This document shows positions 35,781-44,383 of a DNA stretch of 64,000 nt, piece after piece (position 1 is the stretch's first letter; each line of letters begins with the position of its first letter). The stretch comes from Quatrionicoccus australiensis (lineage in GTDB: Bacteria > Pseudomonadota > Gammaproteobacteria > Burkholderiales > Rhodocyclaceae): contig NZ_JAHBAH010000001.1 of assembly GCF_020510425.1 (NCBI RefSeq), forward strand, positions 1,054,001 through 1,118,000, in the 5' to 3' direction. A program made the translations under genes and the position numbers. The notes under the pieces were generated by a model. That model saw nothing but the letters and a program-made list of their open reading frames with translations. It did not search any database and was not told the DNA's origin.

Positions 35781-36584
35781 ATGACCACGATCTCCGAACA
35801 AAACTCGACCGCTACCGCCCTTTTGCCGCTCGCCGGCAAAAAAGGCCTGATTACCGGCGTCGCCAATGACAAGTCGATCGCCTTTGCCGTCGCCAAAGCA
35901 ATTCGCGCGCTGGGCGGCGAAATTGCCCTGACTTACCAGAATGACAAGACCGCCAAGTACACCCAGCCGCTGGCGGAAGCCCTTGGCGCCAAGCTGTTTG
36001 TGAAGCTCGACGTGACCGAGGAAGGCAGCCTCGAAGCCGCCATCAAGCAGTGTGGCGACGAATTCGGCGAGATCGACTTCGCCATTCACTCGATGGCTTT
36101 CTGCAATGGCGACGACCTGCACGGCCGCGTCATCGACACCACCGAAGCCGGCTTCGACTCGGCGATGAACATTTCCTGCCACAGCTTCCTGCGCATGGCC
36201 AAGGCGGTCGAGCCGCTGATGGCGCATGGCGGTTCGCTGATCACCATGTCTTACCTCGGTGCCGAACGCGTCGTCCGCAACTATGGCGTGATGGGCATCA
36301 TCAAGGCCGCGCTTGAATCGGCCGTCCGCTACATGGCCTACGATCTCGGCCCCAAGGGTATTCGCGTTTTCGCCGTGTCGCCCGGCCCGATCATGACCCG
36401 TGCCGCCTCCGGCATCGCCCACTTCGACAAGCTGCTCGAATCCGATGCCGACAAGGCGCCGCTCGGCCGCACCGTCACCATCGACGAAGTCGGCGCCCTG
36501 ACCGCCTTCCTGTGCACCCCGGGCTCGTCGGGCATGACCGGCCAGACGATCTTCGTCGACGCCGGCGCCCATATCGTCGCCTGA
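35781..36584 (+). CDS. fabI: Enoyl-[acyl-carrier-protein] reductase (NADH)
   Basis: FabI reduces trans-2-enoyl-ACP in the last step of each fatty-acid elongation round. The protein has 267 residues. The nucleotide-binding start is KKGLITGVANDKSIAFAVAK, and the active-site Tyr-x6-Lys is in YGVMGIIKAAL; SYLGAERVV precedes it. PGPIMTRAASGI and the C-terminal GMTGQTIFVDAGAHI complete the family pattern. AGGAAAGG lies ahead of the ATG. It diverges from hoxF. Confidence 0.97.
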   Translation: MTTISEQNSTATALLPLAGKKGLITGVANDKSIAFAVAKAIRALGGEIALTYQNDKTAKYTQPLAEALGAKLFVKLDVTEEGSLEAAIKQCGDEFGEIDFAIHSMAFCNGDDLHGRVIDTTEAGFDSAMNISCHSFLRMAKAVEPLMAHGGSLITMSYLGAERVVRNYGVMGIIKAALESAVRYMAYDLGPKGIRVFAVSPGPIMTRAASGIAHFDKLLESDADKAPLGRTVTIDEVGALTAFLCTPGSSGMTGQTIFVDAGAHIVA

Positions 36585-36603
36585 GCCAGCTTCGGCACAC
36601 GTT

Positions 36604-36636
36604 AGCGCAAGGCGCAGTCCGTCTGCGTCTTGCGCT
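36604..36636 (+). terminator. Strong hairpin after fabI
   Basis: A 14-bp stem (agcgcaaggcgcag with ctgcgtcttgcgct, loop tccgt, one G-U pair) lies 20 nt past the fabI stop. It has no T-run, so it may be a weak terminator or an RNA-stability element. Confidence 0.45.
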
Positions 36637-36674
36637 ATGCTTCCGGTGTCTGGGACAACCTGATGGAGCCGCCT

Positions 36675-37253
36675 ATGGAAACCAACTGCGACCTGATCAT
36701 CCCCGATCCGGTACCTGATCACCCGTTGCTGAACGGCCGCAAGGAGATCGGGCGCGGCGAAAACACCATCGTCGTAGACGGCGACATCGTCGATGGCCAG
36801 GAACGTGTCTTCAAGATCCTTTCCTCACCGACCGACTATGCCTATTACACGGCGGAAGACCGCCCGACCGGGCGGCACTTTCCGGTTGTCTATGCTGACC
36901 ATGGCACGGCCGGGCGCTCCAGCCGCGGCTTTCCCTTCCATATCGTCGAAGTCGAAAAGCTCTACCCGCTGCCCGGTGGCGGCGATGCCGCAGAAGTAGC
37001 GACCAAGATCTCGACCTCCTATTTCGACGCCTGCGTGATGTGGCGCAACCTGGCCCAGGACATGGGACGCATCGCCCTGCATCACCTGGTTGTCACGCCC
37101 ATGGGCTGGACCGATACGGTCCGCGAGTCGCTCAAGGCACTGGAGGAGTTCTCGAGCGAATACGGTGCCCTGCCCGACCTCATCAAGTCCGACAACCTGA
37201 TGATGCGCAAGGACGGCACGCTGGTCTTTTCCGATCCGGTCTTCATGGAATGA
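36675..37253 (+). CDS. Protein-kinase-like protein of unknown role
   Basis: A 192-residue soluble protein. The pattern is of a small, divergent protein kinase. A glycine-loop-like stretch GRKEIGRGENTIVV leads to VFKILSSPTDY, whose lysine may hold ATP. The C-terminal DLIKSDNLMMRKDGTLVFSDP carries an N-(L/I)-M ... SDP pair in place of the catalytic-loop Asn and DFG. A canonical HRD motif is not seen. Small kinase-like proteins of phages share the '(N)xM-x-DGT-x-V-x-DP' ending. The ATG is chosen because GGAG lies ahead of it. A phosphatase-like gene follows by 52 nt. The kinase call is by pattern only. Confidence 0.55.
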   Translation: METNCDLIIPDPVPDHPLLNGRKEIGRGENTIVVDGDIVDGQERVFKILSSPTDYAYYTAEDRPTGRHFPVVYADHGTAGRSSRGFPFHIVEVEKLYPLPGGGDAAEVATKISTSYFDACVMWRNLAQDMGRIALHHLVVTPMGWTDTVRESLKALEEFSSEYGALPDLIKSDNLMMRKDGTLVFSDPVFME

Positions 37254-37305
37254 TGCGCAACGGTCGACCTTCAATTTCAGCCCATTTTCCCGCCGGCATC
37301 CCGTC

Positions 37306-37794
37306 ATGACCATCAATCACGTTTGTTACGCCTCGCGCGAACTGGCCGAGTCGCTCGCCGGCAATCCGTACATGGCAGTCATCTCGATCACCGATCCCGG
37401 CACGCCGGATGCAAAACTCGATCCGATGTTCCAGCACGTATTGCGCTTGTCGTTCTACGACGCCGTACCGGCCGATGAATATCTGCCATCGCCGATTCCC
37501 GGCATGTTCGACTATCCGATCGCCCGCCGCATCAGCAACTTCGTCGGCGAACTGCACCGCGCGCCATTCGAAATCTCGATGATGGTGCACTGCGAATACG
37601 GCGTCAGCCGTTCGGCTGCGGTCGCCCTCTTTGTCGAGGCCTTTTCCGGCGCCCCGCTGGTCGCCCGCGAATTCACCTACGAGGCCAACCAGTGGGTCAT
37701 CGACCAGCTCTCGCAGCTACATCCTGAACTGCTGATCGAAGCGCCGCCCAAAACACTGGCACACGATCGCCGGACGGCGCCGCGCGCTGCCTGA
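37306..37794 (+). CDS. Dual-specificity / tyrosine phosphatase-like protein
   Basis: The protein has 162 residues. The active-site loop HCEYGVSRSAAVALF matches the HC-x5-R-S signature of cysteine phosphatases. A general-acid aspartate could be supplied by the loop LSFYDAVPADEYLP. The N-terminal strand YMAVISITDPGTPDAK resembles the 'xxVISIxDP' start of phage- and plasmid-borne members. The ATG has only a weak ribosome site. It follows the kinase-like gene; the two may act on the same substrate. Confidence 0.75.
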   Translation: MTINHVCYASRELAESLAGNPYMAVISITDPGTPDAKLDPMFQHVLRLSFYDAVPADEYLPSPIPGMFDYPIARRISNFVGELHRAPFEISMMVHCEYGVSRSAAVALFVEAFSGAPLVAREFTYEANQWVIDQLSQLHPELLIEAPPKTLAHDRRTAPRAA

Positions 37795-37862
37795 GCGGTT
37801 TCGCCAGGCGCCAATCAGGAATCGCCCTCGCAGGCAGCAGATGACAAAACTCACCGGCTCAA

Positions 37863-37891
37863 TTGTTTGCTGCACTGCAACACCCTATACT
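37863..37891 (+). promoter_or_regulatory. Sigma-70 promoter of maoC-pta and ackA
   Basis: TTGTTT (37863-37868), 17 nt, then TATACT (37886-37891). A TTGC-N6-GCAA inverted repeat (37867-37880) lies in the spacer and could be an operator. Transcription would begin near 37898, about 45 nt ahead of the gene. Confidence 0.65.
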
Positions 37892-37943
37892 CGAACTCTG
37901 CCGGCAGATATTCGGAAAACCGCCTTTCTTGGGAAGCAACAGC

Positions 37944-39362
37944 ATGCATGAGAGCCACGAACAACGTTATCTCGTCAATCGCACCTACGATGAAATCCGC
38001 ATTGGCGACACCTCCAGCCTGACCCGCACCCTGCGCCCGGAAGACGTCAAGCTTTTCGCCATTCTGACCGGCGACATCAATCCGAGCATCGTCGATCCGC
38101 AATATTCCGAAAGCGGCATGTTCCGCGAAGTGATTGCGCACGGCATGTGGAGCGGCTCGCTGATCTCGACCGTGCTCGGTACCCAGTTTCCCGGACCGGG
38201 CACCATCCTGGTCGATCAGGCGCTGCATTTCGCGCGTCCGGTGACGATCGGCGACACGATCACGATCACCGTCACCGCCAAACAGAAGTTCGATCACAAC
38301 CGGCATGTCATCTTCGACTGCGTGTGCACCAACCAGGAAGGCCTGCAAGTCGTGCGCGGCACGGCCGAAGTACTAGCCCCGTCGGAAAAAGTCACGCACA
38401 TGCAGGCCGTGCATATGCCGGAAATCCGCATCGACGACAAATACGAGCGCTACACGCAACTGCTGTCGCGGGTCAAGGGCCTGGAGCCGATCCCGACCGC
38501 CGTCGCCCACCCCTGCGACCTGGAATCCCTGAAAGGTCCGGTCATGGCCTTCCAGGCGGGCATCATCGAACCCATCCTGGTCGGCCCGGAAGCCAAGATC
38601 CGCTCGGTCGCCGAGGAGTTCGGCATCGACCTGCACGGCATCCGCATCGTCAATGCCGCGCACAGTCACGATTCCGCGGCCATCGCCGTCTCGCTGGTCC
38701 GCACCGGCGATGCCGAGGCGCTGATGAAGGGCAGCCTGCATACCGACGAGCTGATGGGCGAGGTTGTCTCGCGCGCCAACGGCCTGCGCACCTCGCGCCG
38801 GATCAGTCACGTTTTCGTCATGGATGTGCCGACCTATCACCGGCCGCTGCTGATCACCGATGCGGCAATCAATATCGCACCGACCCTGGAAGACAAGGTC
38901 GACATCATCCAGAACGCCATCGAGCTGGCCCACATCATCGGCATCCCGGAACCCAAGGTGGCGATTCTCTCGGCCGTCGAGACGGTCAACCCGAAAATCC
39001 AGTCCACTTTGGACGCCGCTGCACTGTGCAAGATGGCTGATCGCGGCCAGATTCGCGGCGGCATCCTGGACGGCCCGCTCGCTTTCGACAATGCCGTTTC
39101 CATCGTCGCCGCCAAGACCAAGGGCATCAAATCCGCGGTCGCCGGCCATGCCGAGATTCTCGTCGTACCCGATCTTGAATCCGGCAACATGGTTGCCAAG
39201 CAACTCGAATATCTCGCCAACGCCCTGACTGCCGGCATCGTGCTCGGCACCCGGGTCCCCATAGTGCTGACCAGCCGTGCTGACTCGGCCGAAACCCGCA
39301 CGGCTTCATGCGTCATCGCCGCACTGATTGCCCACGCCAACCGCAACAAAGGAAACGCCTGA
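37944..39362 (+). CDS. MaoC-like dehydratase fused to phosphate acyltransferase
   Basis: A 472-residue two-domain enzyme. The N-terminal 150 residues form a MaoC / hot-dog domain: LTGDINPSIVDPQYSESGMF carries the hydratase motif D-x-NP-(I/L)-H in altered form (NPSIVD, no His), followed by AHGMWSGSLISTVLG. The C-terminal 300 residues form a Pta/Ptb domain: HSHDSAAIAVSLVRTGDAEA, LMKGSLHTDELMG, ITDAAINIAPTLEDK and GILDGPLAFDNAVS. It may transfer acyl groups from CoA to phosphate. The changed motif suggests the MaoC half may be weak or specialised. It lies 1 nt ahead of ackA. Confidence 0.9.
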   Translation: MHESHEQRYLVNRTYDEIRIGDTSSLTRTLRPEDVKLFAILTGDINPSIVDPQYSESGMFREVIAHGMWSGSLISTVLGTQFPGPGTILVDQALHFARPVTIGDTITITVTAKQKFDHNRHVIFDCVCTNQEGLQVVRGTAEVLAPSEKVTHMQAVHMPEIRIDDKYERYTQLLSRVKGLEPIPTAVAHPCDLESLKGPVMAFQAGIIEPILVGPEAKIRSVAEEFGIDLHGIRIVNAAHSHDSAAIAVSLVRTGDAEALMKGSLHTDELMGEVVSRANGLRTSRRISHVFVMDVPTYHRPLLITDAAINIAPTLEDKVDIIQNAIELAHIIGIPEPKVAILSAVETVNPKIQSTLDAAALCKMADRGQIRGGILDGPLAFDNAVSIVAAKTKGIKSAVAGHAEILVVPDLESGNMVAKQLEYLANALTAGIVLGTRVPIVLTSRADSAETRTASCVIAALIAHANRNKGNA

Positions 39363-39363
39363 C

Positions 39364-40539
39364 ATGCAACAGGGTATTCTCACCATCAACGCCGGCTCTT
39401 CATCGATCAAATTCGCGCTCTTCCCGCTTGCCCGCCCCATTCTGTCGATCGCCGAAGTCTCGGGCCAGATCGACGGCATCGGCGCCGAAGACACCAAGCT
39501 GGTTGCCAAGAACCGCGCCGGCAAACTGATTGCCGAAGAATCGCTGGGCAAGGTCAATCACGACCAGTCCTTCGACGCCCTGCTCAACTGGTTCACCGCC
39601 AGCCACCAGGACTGGGAAATCGTCGCCGTCGGCCACCGCGTCGTGCATGGCGGCGAACACTATTCCAAGCCGATCGTCGTCACACCGCATGTGCTGACGC
39701 GACTGACCAGCTACTTCCCGCTCGCGCCGCTGCACCAGCCGCACAACGTCGCCGGCATTCTCGCGCTGCAGGCCTTGCTGCCCGAAGTGCCGCAAATCGC
39801 CTGCTTCGACACCGCCTTCCATCGCAGCCAGCCCGACGTCGCCCAGATCTTCGGCCTGCCCCGCTCGATCACCGCCGAAGGCGTCAGGCGCTACGGCTTC
39901 CACGGTCTGTCCTACGAGTACATCGCGCGCGCCCTGCCGCAACACTCCCGGCGTGCCGACGGCCGCGTCATCGTAGCCCACCTCGGCAACGGCGCCAGCA
40001 TGGCGGCCATGGTCAATCGCAAGTGCGTCGCCACGACGCTCGGTTTTTCGACCATCGACGGCCTGGTCATGGGCACCCGCTGCGGCAACCTCGACCCCGG
40101 TGTCATCCTGCACCTGATGGAAACCAAGGGCCTCAGCGTCAAGGACATGACCAAGATGCTCTACAAGGAATCCGGCCTGCTCGGCGTTTCCGGCATCAGC
40201 CAGGACATGCGCACCCTGCTCTCTTCCGACAAGCCGGAAGCCGAGGAAGCGGTTAACCTGTTCTGCTATCGCATCGCCCGCGAACTCGGTTCGCTCGCCG
40301 CCGCGGCCGGCGGCATCGATGCCCTGGTATTTACCGGCGGCATCGGCGAACACGCCGCCGAAGTCCGTCGCCGCGTCTGCCTGCTGTCCGAATGGCTGGG
40401 CATTCGCGTCAATCCGGAAGCCAACGCCCGTCACGATCTGAATATTGCCGCCGGCACCAGCAGCGTCGACGTGCTGGTTATTCCGACCAACGAAGAGTGG
40501 ATGATGGCGCATCACGCACAGACCCTGCTCGCCCTTTAA
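39364..40539 (+). CDS. ackA: Acetate / propionate kinase
   Basis: AckA makes ATP from acyl phosphate, or runs in reverse. It has 391 residues. ILTINAGSSSIKFALF is the N-terminal signature and VGHRVVHGGEHYSKP the second. YGFHGLSYEYIA, HLGNGASMAAM and GLVMGTRCGNLDPGV line the active site, and FTGGIGEHAAEVR lies near the end. AAGGA is ahead of the ATG. It forms a two-gene operon with maoC-pta, so acyl-CoA can be converted to ATP. Confidence 0.97.
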   Translation: MQQGILTINAGSSSIKFALFPLARPILSIAEVSGQIDGIGAEDTKLVAKNRAGKLIAEESLGKVNHDQSFDALLNWFTASHQDWEIVAVGHRVVHGGEHYSKPIVVTPHVLTRLTSYFPLAPLHQPHNVAGILALQALLPEVPQIACFDTAFHRSQPDVAQIFGLPRSITAEGVRRYGFHGLSYEYIARALPQHSRRADGRVIVAHLGNGASMAAMVNRKCVATTLGFSTIDGLVMGTRCGNLDPGVILHLMETKGLSVKDMTKMLYKESGLLGVSGISQDMRTLLSSDKPEAEEAVNLFCYRIARELGSLAAAAGGIDALVFTGGIGEHAAEVRRRVCLLSEWLGIRVNPEANARHDLNIAAGTSSVDVLVIPTNEEWMMAHHAQTLLAL

Positions 40540-40557
40540 CAAAAATATTTTCACCGC

Positions 40558-40595
40558 AAGCCCCGGTCGCGAAAGCCGCCGGGGCTTTGTTTTTT
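40558..40595 (+). terminator. Rho-independent terminator after ackA
   Basis: A 9-bp stem (aagccccgg / ccggggctt) is followed by TGTTTTTT. It closes the maoC-pta / ackA operon. Confidence 0.9.
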
Positions 40596-40641
40596 CGGGC
40601 TTTTCAGCAGCATGACAAGGGGGTTGCATGACCGGCACAGA

Positions 40642-40657
40642 ACCCCGTATCTAGTCA
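40642..40657 (+). promoter_or_regulatory. Candidate NrdR box, upstream copy
   Basis: ACCCCGTATCTAGTCA agrees with the NrdR consensus ACACWATATATWGTGT at 10 of 16 positions; the right half (ATCTAGT) is the better part. It lies exactly 31 bp upstream of the second box. Confidence 0.45.
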
Positions 40658-40672
40658 ACGGATTGTATTGAC

Positions 40673-40688
40673 CTACTAGATATAGTAG
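40673..40688 (+). promoter_or_regulatory. Candidate NrdR box, downstream copy
   Basis: CTACTAGATATAGTAG agrees with the NrdR consensus at 11 of 16 positions, and 10 of 11 in the core CWATATATWGT. It is also near-palindromic. A -35/-10 pair TTGTAT (40663-40668) and TAGATT (40686-40691) at 17 nt overlaps it, as expected for a repressor site. Confidence 0.6.
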
Positions 40689-40723
40689 ATTGTTGGTCAT
40701 TCAAAAAATCAACAAACCAATCA

Positions 40724-40753
40724 ATGCACACAATGCTGAGGAGCAAAAATTGA
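40724..40753 (+). other. Nine-codon mini-frame overlapping the nrdJ start
   Basis: A short frame (MHTMLRSKN, stop TGA) ends so that its TGA overlaps the TTG start of nrdJ (TTGA). It has no ribosome site of its own that I can see. It could be a coupling leader or chance. Confidence 0.3.
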
Positions 40754-43653
40754 GCCCAGTCGCCGAACAACTGTCACTGACCGACATTCCAGCCGCACCC
40801 GAATTCGCCCCGCTCGCCGAACAGGAAATCTCGGCTGAAGTCCTGATCGAGAAGTACGCCAAAGGCAAGGAAACCAACGTTCACGACGTGCGTCGTCGCG
40901 TCGCCTACGCCCTGGCCCAGATCGAGCAGGAAAAGGATCGCGCGCACTGGGAATCGAAGTTCCTGTGGGCCCAGGAAAACGGTTTCATCCCGGCCGGCCG
41001 GATCAATTCCGCCGCCGGTACCGATCTGCAGGCGACCCTGATCAACTGCTTCGTGCAACCGGTCGGCGATTCCATCGTCGAAAACACCGACGGCAAGCCG
41101 GGCATCTATACCGCCCTCGCCCAGGCCGCGGAAACCATGCGCCGTGGTGGCGGCGTCGGTTACGACTTTTCCTCCATCCGGCCGCAAGGCGCTCGCGTCA
41201 AAGGCACCCAGTCACGCGCCTCCGGCCCGGTGTCGTACATGCGCGTCTTCGACCGCTCCTGCGAAACCGTCGAGTCCGCCGGAGCCCGCCGCGGCGCCCA
41301 GATGGGCGTGCTGCGCTGCGACCATCCGGACATCGAGGAATTCATTCACGCCAAGGACAAGGGCGACCTGACCAACTTCAACATCTCGATCGGCGTCACT
41401 GATGCCTTCATGGAAGCGGTCGACTGCGATGGCGACGTCGAATTGACCCATCGCGCCGAACCGAACGGCGACATGAAGTCCTCCGGCGCCTTCCAGCGTG
41501 AAGACGGCCTGTGGGTCTATCGCAAGGTACGCGCCCGCGATCTGTGGGACCAGGTCATGAAGTCGACCTACGACCACGCCGAACCGGGCATCCTGTTCCT
41601 CGATCGCATGAACAAGGACAACAACCTCAATTACTGCGAAGTGATCGAGGCGACCAATCCCTGCGCCGAACAGCCGCTGCCGCCGTACGGCTGCTGCTGC
41701 CTGGGTTCGATCAACCTGACCCTGTTCGTGCGTCACCCGTTCTCCGAACAGGCCGAGTTCGATTTCGACGAATTCGCCGAAGTCTGCCGCGTCTCGACCC
41801 GCATGCTCGACAACGTGCTCGATGCCACGCACTGGCCGCTCGAGCGCCAGCAGCAGGAAGCCGCCAACAAGCGCCGCGTCGGCCTCGGCTTCACCGGCCT
41901 GGGCGATGCCCTGGCTATGCTGCGCCTGCGTTACGACAAGCCGGAAGCCCGTGCCATGGCCACCCGCATCACCGAACACATGCGCGACTCCGCCTACCTG
42001 TACTCGGTCGAACTGGCCAAGGAACGCGGCGCCTTCCCGCTGTTCAATGCCGAACTGTATCTGTCCGGTGGTAACTTCGCGTCCCGCCTGCCGGGCGACG
42101 TCAAGGCCGAGATCCGCAAGCACGGCCTGCGCAACTCGCACCTGCTGTCGATCGCCCCGACCGGCACCATTTCGCTGGCCTTCGCCGACAACGCATCGAA
42201 CGGTATCGAACCGCCCTTCTCCTGGACCTACAGCCGCAAGAAGCGCATGCCGGATGGCACGCTCAAGGAATACTCGGTCGAGGACTACGCCTGGCGCCTG
42301 TACAAGCACCTCGGCGGCGATGTCAGCAAGCTGCCCGAGTACTTCGTTACCGCCCTGGAAATCTCGGCTGCCGCGCACAAGGACATGGTTGCTGCCGTTG
42401 CGCCACATATCGACACCGCCATCTCGAAGACGGTCAACGTGCCGGGCGACTACCCCTACGAAGACTTCCAGGATCTCTACATGAGCGCCTGGAAATCCGG
42501 CCTCAAGGGTCTGGCCACCTATCGTCCGAACAGCATCCTGGGTTCCGTTCTCTCCGTCACGCCGGAGCCGAGCAAGGCCGAAGCCGCCGCTGCCGCTGAT
42601 GCCAAGTCGCCGCAGGATTTCGTCTCTGACGCCAACCGTCGCCTGTCGATCAAGAACCTGCCGGCACCGGTGCTCTCCAGCCTGCGCTGGCCGGGCCGCC
42701 CGAACCTGCCGGAAGGCAACCTGTGCTGGACCTACATGCTCGACTCGCCGATCGGTAAGTTTGCGCTGTTCGTCGGCCACGTCGAACCGGAAGGCCGTGC
42801 CTGGCCGTTCGAAGTCTGGGCGAACGGCCCGGCCGAACCGCGTGGCCTGGGTGCCGTTGCCAAGACCCTGTCGATGGACATGCGCGCCAACGATCACGGC
42901 TGGCTGGAAATGAAGCTGGATGCCCTGGCCAAGACGCCGGGCGACTCCTTCGAACTGCCGATGCCGCCGCATGGCGAACGCAAGCGCGTGCCGTCCGTTG
43001 TCTCGGCAATGGCCCAGATCATCCGCTGGCGTTGCGAACAACTCGGCGCCTTCAAGCATGACGGCCCGACGCCGGTGAAGGATGCCCTGTTCAGCGCCAA
43101 GGAACCGAAGACCGGCACCGACGGCACGCTGTCCTGGACGGTCGACGTGACCAATCCGTCAAGCGGCGAAGACTTCGTTCTCGGCCTCAAGGAAATCACG
43201 CTGCCGGATGGCGTCACCCGCCCCTACTCGATGTGGCTGGCCGGCAACTACCCGCGCGCCCTCGATGGCCTGTGCAAGCTGCTGTCGCTCGACATGCGCG
43301 TGCTCGACCCGGCCTGGATCGGCATGAAGCTGCGCAAGCTGCTCGACTATCCGGAACCGCTCGGCGATTTCATGGCCTTCGTACCGGGTTCGCGCAAGCA
43401 GCAGACCTATCCATCCACGGTCGCCTACATCGCCAACCTGATCATCCATCGCTACTCGATGCTCGGCATCCTCGATGACAAGGGCTTCCCGCTCCAGCAG
43501 ATGGGCATCCTTGAAGCGCCGGAAGACAGTTCCAGCAACAAGGTGCTGCCGACGCAGGGCAAGCTCTGTGGCGAGTGCGGCAACCACACGATGATCCGCA
43601 AGGATGGCTGTGACTTCTGTACAGCCTGCGGCGCGGTCGGAACCTGCGGCTAA
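40750..43653 (+). CDS. nrdJ: Adenosylcobalamin-dependent (class II) ribonucleotide reductase
   Basis: The enzyme reduces ribonucleotides to deoxyribonucleotides with B12 and needs no oxygen. It has 967 residues from the TTG start. [13 protein letters not shown] holds the first active-site Cys; [20 protein letters not shown] gives the N-x-C-x-E radical site. The tail has two TSCPD-like repeats ([20 protein letters not shown] and [19 protein letters not shown]), then a zinc-finger end, [18 protein letters not shown] and ACGAVGTCG. The TTG at 40750 is preceded by AGGAGC at good spacing; in-frame starts upstream have none. No class I or III genes are seen here. Confidence 0.95.
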   Translation: MSPVAEQLSLTDIPAAPEFAPLAEQEISAEVLIEKYAKGKETNVHDVRRRVAYALAQIEQEKDRAHWESKFLWAQENGFIPAGRINSAAGTDLQATLINCFVQPVGDSIVENTDGKPGIYTALAQAAETMRRGGGVGYDFSSIRPQGARVKGTQSRASGPVSYMRVFDRSCETVESAGARRGAQMGVLRCDHPDIEEFIHAKDKGDLTNFNISIGVTDAFMEAVDCDGDVELTHRAEPNGDMKSSGAFQREDGLWVYRKVRARDLWDQVMKSTYDHAEPGILFLDRMNKDNNLNYCEVIEATNPCAEQPLPPYGCCCLGSINLTLFVRHPFSEQAEFDFDEFAEVCRVSTRMLDNVLDATHWPLERQQQEAANKRRVGLGFTGLGDALAMLRLRYDKPEARAMATRITEHMRDSAYLYSVELAKERGAFPLFNAELYLSGGNFASRLPGDVKAEIRKHGLRNSHLLSIAPTGTISLAFADNASNGIEPPFSWTYSRKKRMPDGTLKEYSVEDYAWRLYKHLGGDVSKLPEYFVTALEISAAAHKDMVAAVAPHIDTAISKTVNVPGDYPYEDFQDLYMSAWKSGLKGLATYRPNSILGSVLSVTPEPSKAEAAAAADAKSPQDFVSDANRRLSIKNLPAPVLSSLRWPGRPNLPEGNLCWTYMLDSPIGKFALFVGHVEPEGRAWPFEVWANGPAEPRGLGAVAKTLSMDMRANDHGWLEMKLDALAKTPGDSFELPMPPHGERKRVPSVVSAMAQIIRWRCEQLGAFKHDGPTPVKDALFSAKEPKTGTDGTLSWTVDVTNPSSGEDFVLGLKEITLPDGVTRPYSMWLAGNYPRALDGLCKLLSLDMRVLDPAWIGMKLRKLLDYPEPLGDFMAFVPGSRKQQTYPSTVAYIANLIIHRYSMLGILDDKGFPLQQMGILEAPEDSSSNKVLPTQGKLCGECGNHTMIRKDGCDFCTACGAVGTCG

Positions 43654-43671
43654 GTTCAGGCTGCGACAAAG

Positions 43672-43699
43672 AAAACGCCCCGGAAAACCGGGGCGTTTT
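43672..43699. terminator. Bidirectional terminator between nrdJ and the Nudix gene
   Basis: A perfect stem aaaacgccccgg / ccggggcgtttt with loop aaaa; A-run on the left and T-run on the right make it work in both directions. Confidence 0.9.
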
Positions 43700-43736
43700 G
43701 CATTTCTGGGCAGGAAAACCTGAATCCGGAATTCCG

Positions 43737-43766
43737 CCTTTTCCAGCGGTCGACCGCTGGAAAAGG
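43737..43766. repeat. 30-nt perfect palindrome
   Basis: The sequence ccttttccagcggtc and its exact complement in reverse form a 30-nt perfect palindrome, just past the Nudix stop codon. CCATTTTT follows on the plus strand. It may be a second terminator or an extended protein-binding site. Confidence 0.6.
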
Positions 43767-43776
43767 CCATTTTTGC

Positions 43777-44319
43777 TCAGGGCTTGTCCAGCCAGAACAA
43801 GGAGGTGATGGTCTTGGCATCGGTGATCCGGCCATCCCAGACCGCCTGCTTGGCATCCGCAGGGGACAATTCGACGACCTCCAGGAACTCGTTGTGATCC
43901 AGCTCCTGCGCGCCGGCCGGATGCAGGCCGCGCGCTGCGAAAATTTCGATGCGCTCGTCCGAGTAGCCGATGCAGGGATGCATCACGCCGAGGTATTCCC
44001 AGTCGCTCGCTTCGTAGCCGGTTTCTTCGCGCAATTCGCGGCGGGCGGTATCGAGGATCGCTTCGCCCGGATCAATCTTGCCCGCCGGCAACTCAAGGAA
44101 AACGCGGCGTAGCGGGTAGCGGAACTGGCGCTCGAACAACAGATTGCCGTTGGGCAGGAAAGCCAGGATGACGACGGCGCCGGGATGCACGATGTATTCG
44201 CGCACCGACTCATTGCCGTCGGGCAGCCGCACAGAGTCCTTGCGAACGTTGAGCAGGCAACCCTTGAACACGCTTTCCGATGTGATCTCGGATTCAATCA
44301 GGTGACTATCGTGCGACAT
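43777..44319 (-). CDS. Nudix hydrolase, ADP-ribose pyrophosphatase type
   Basis: A 180-residue enzyme that hydrolyses ADP-ribose or related nucleoside diphosphates. The Nudix box is complete: GKIDPGEAILDTARRE then LREETGY, matching G-x5-E-x7-RE-U-x-EE-x-GU. The upstream FERQFRYPLRRVFLELPAGK matches the ADP-ribose subfamily. GGAG lies ahead of the ATG at 44319. It stands alone, flanked on both sides by similar terminator hairpins. Confidence 0.95.
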   Translation of the reverse strand: MSHDSHLIESEITSESVFKGCLLNVRKDSVRLPDGNESVREYIVHPGAVVILAFLPNGNLLFERQFRYPLRRVFLELPAGKIDPGEAILDTARRELREETGYEASDWEYLGVMHPCIGYSDERIEIFAARGLHPAGAQELDHNEFLEVVELSPADAKQAVWDGRITDAKTITSLFWLDKP

Positions 44320-44339
44320 GTATCGACTCCACAAAGTAA

Positions 44340-44362
44340 AACGCCCCGACAAGCGGGGCGTT
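44340..44362 (-). terminator. Terminator at the end of the nuo operon
   Basis: A 9-bp stem aacgccccg / cggggcgtt with loop acaag, followed on the minus strand by TTTACTTT. It lies 22 nt past the nuoN stop and just ahead of the Nudix gene. Confidence 0.85.
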
Positions 44363-44383
44363 CAATTCAGATCGGGGTACTAC

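Noticed and set aside
37867..37880. TTGC-N6-GCAA repeat as a PhaR operator
   Set aside because: Only loosely like the TGC-rich sites reported for PHA regulators; kept as a note inside the promoter entry and not as a separate call.
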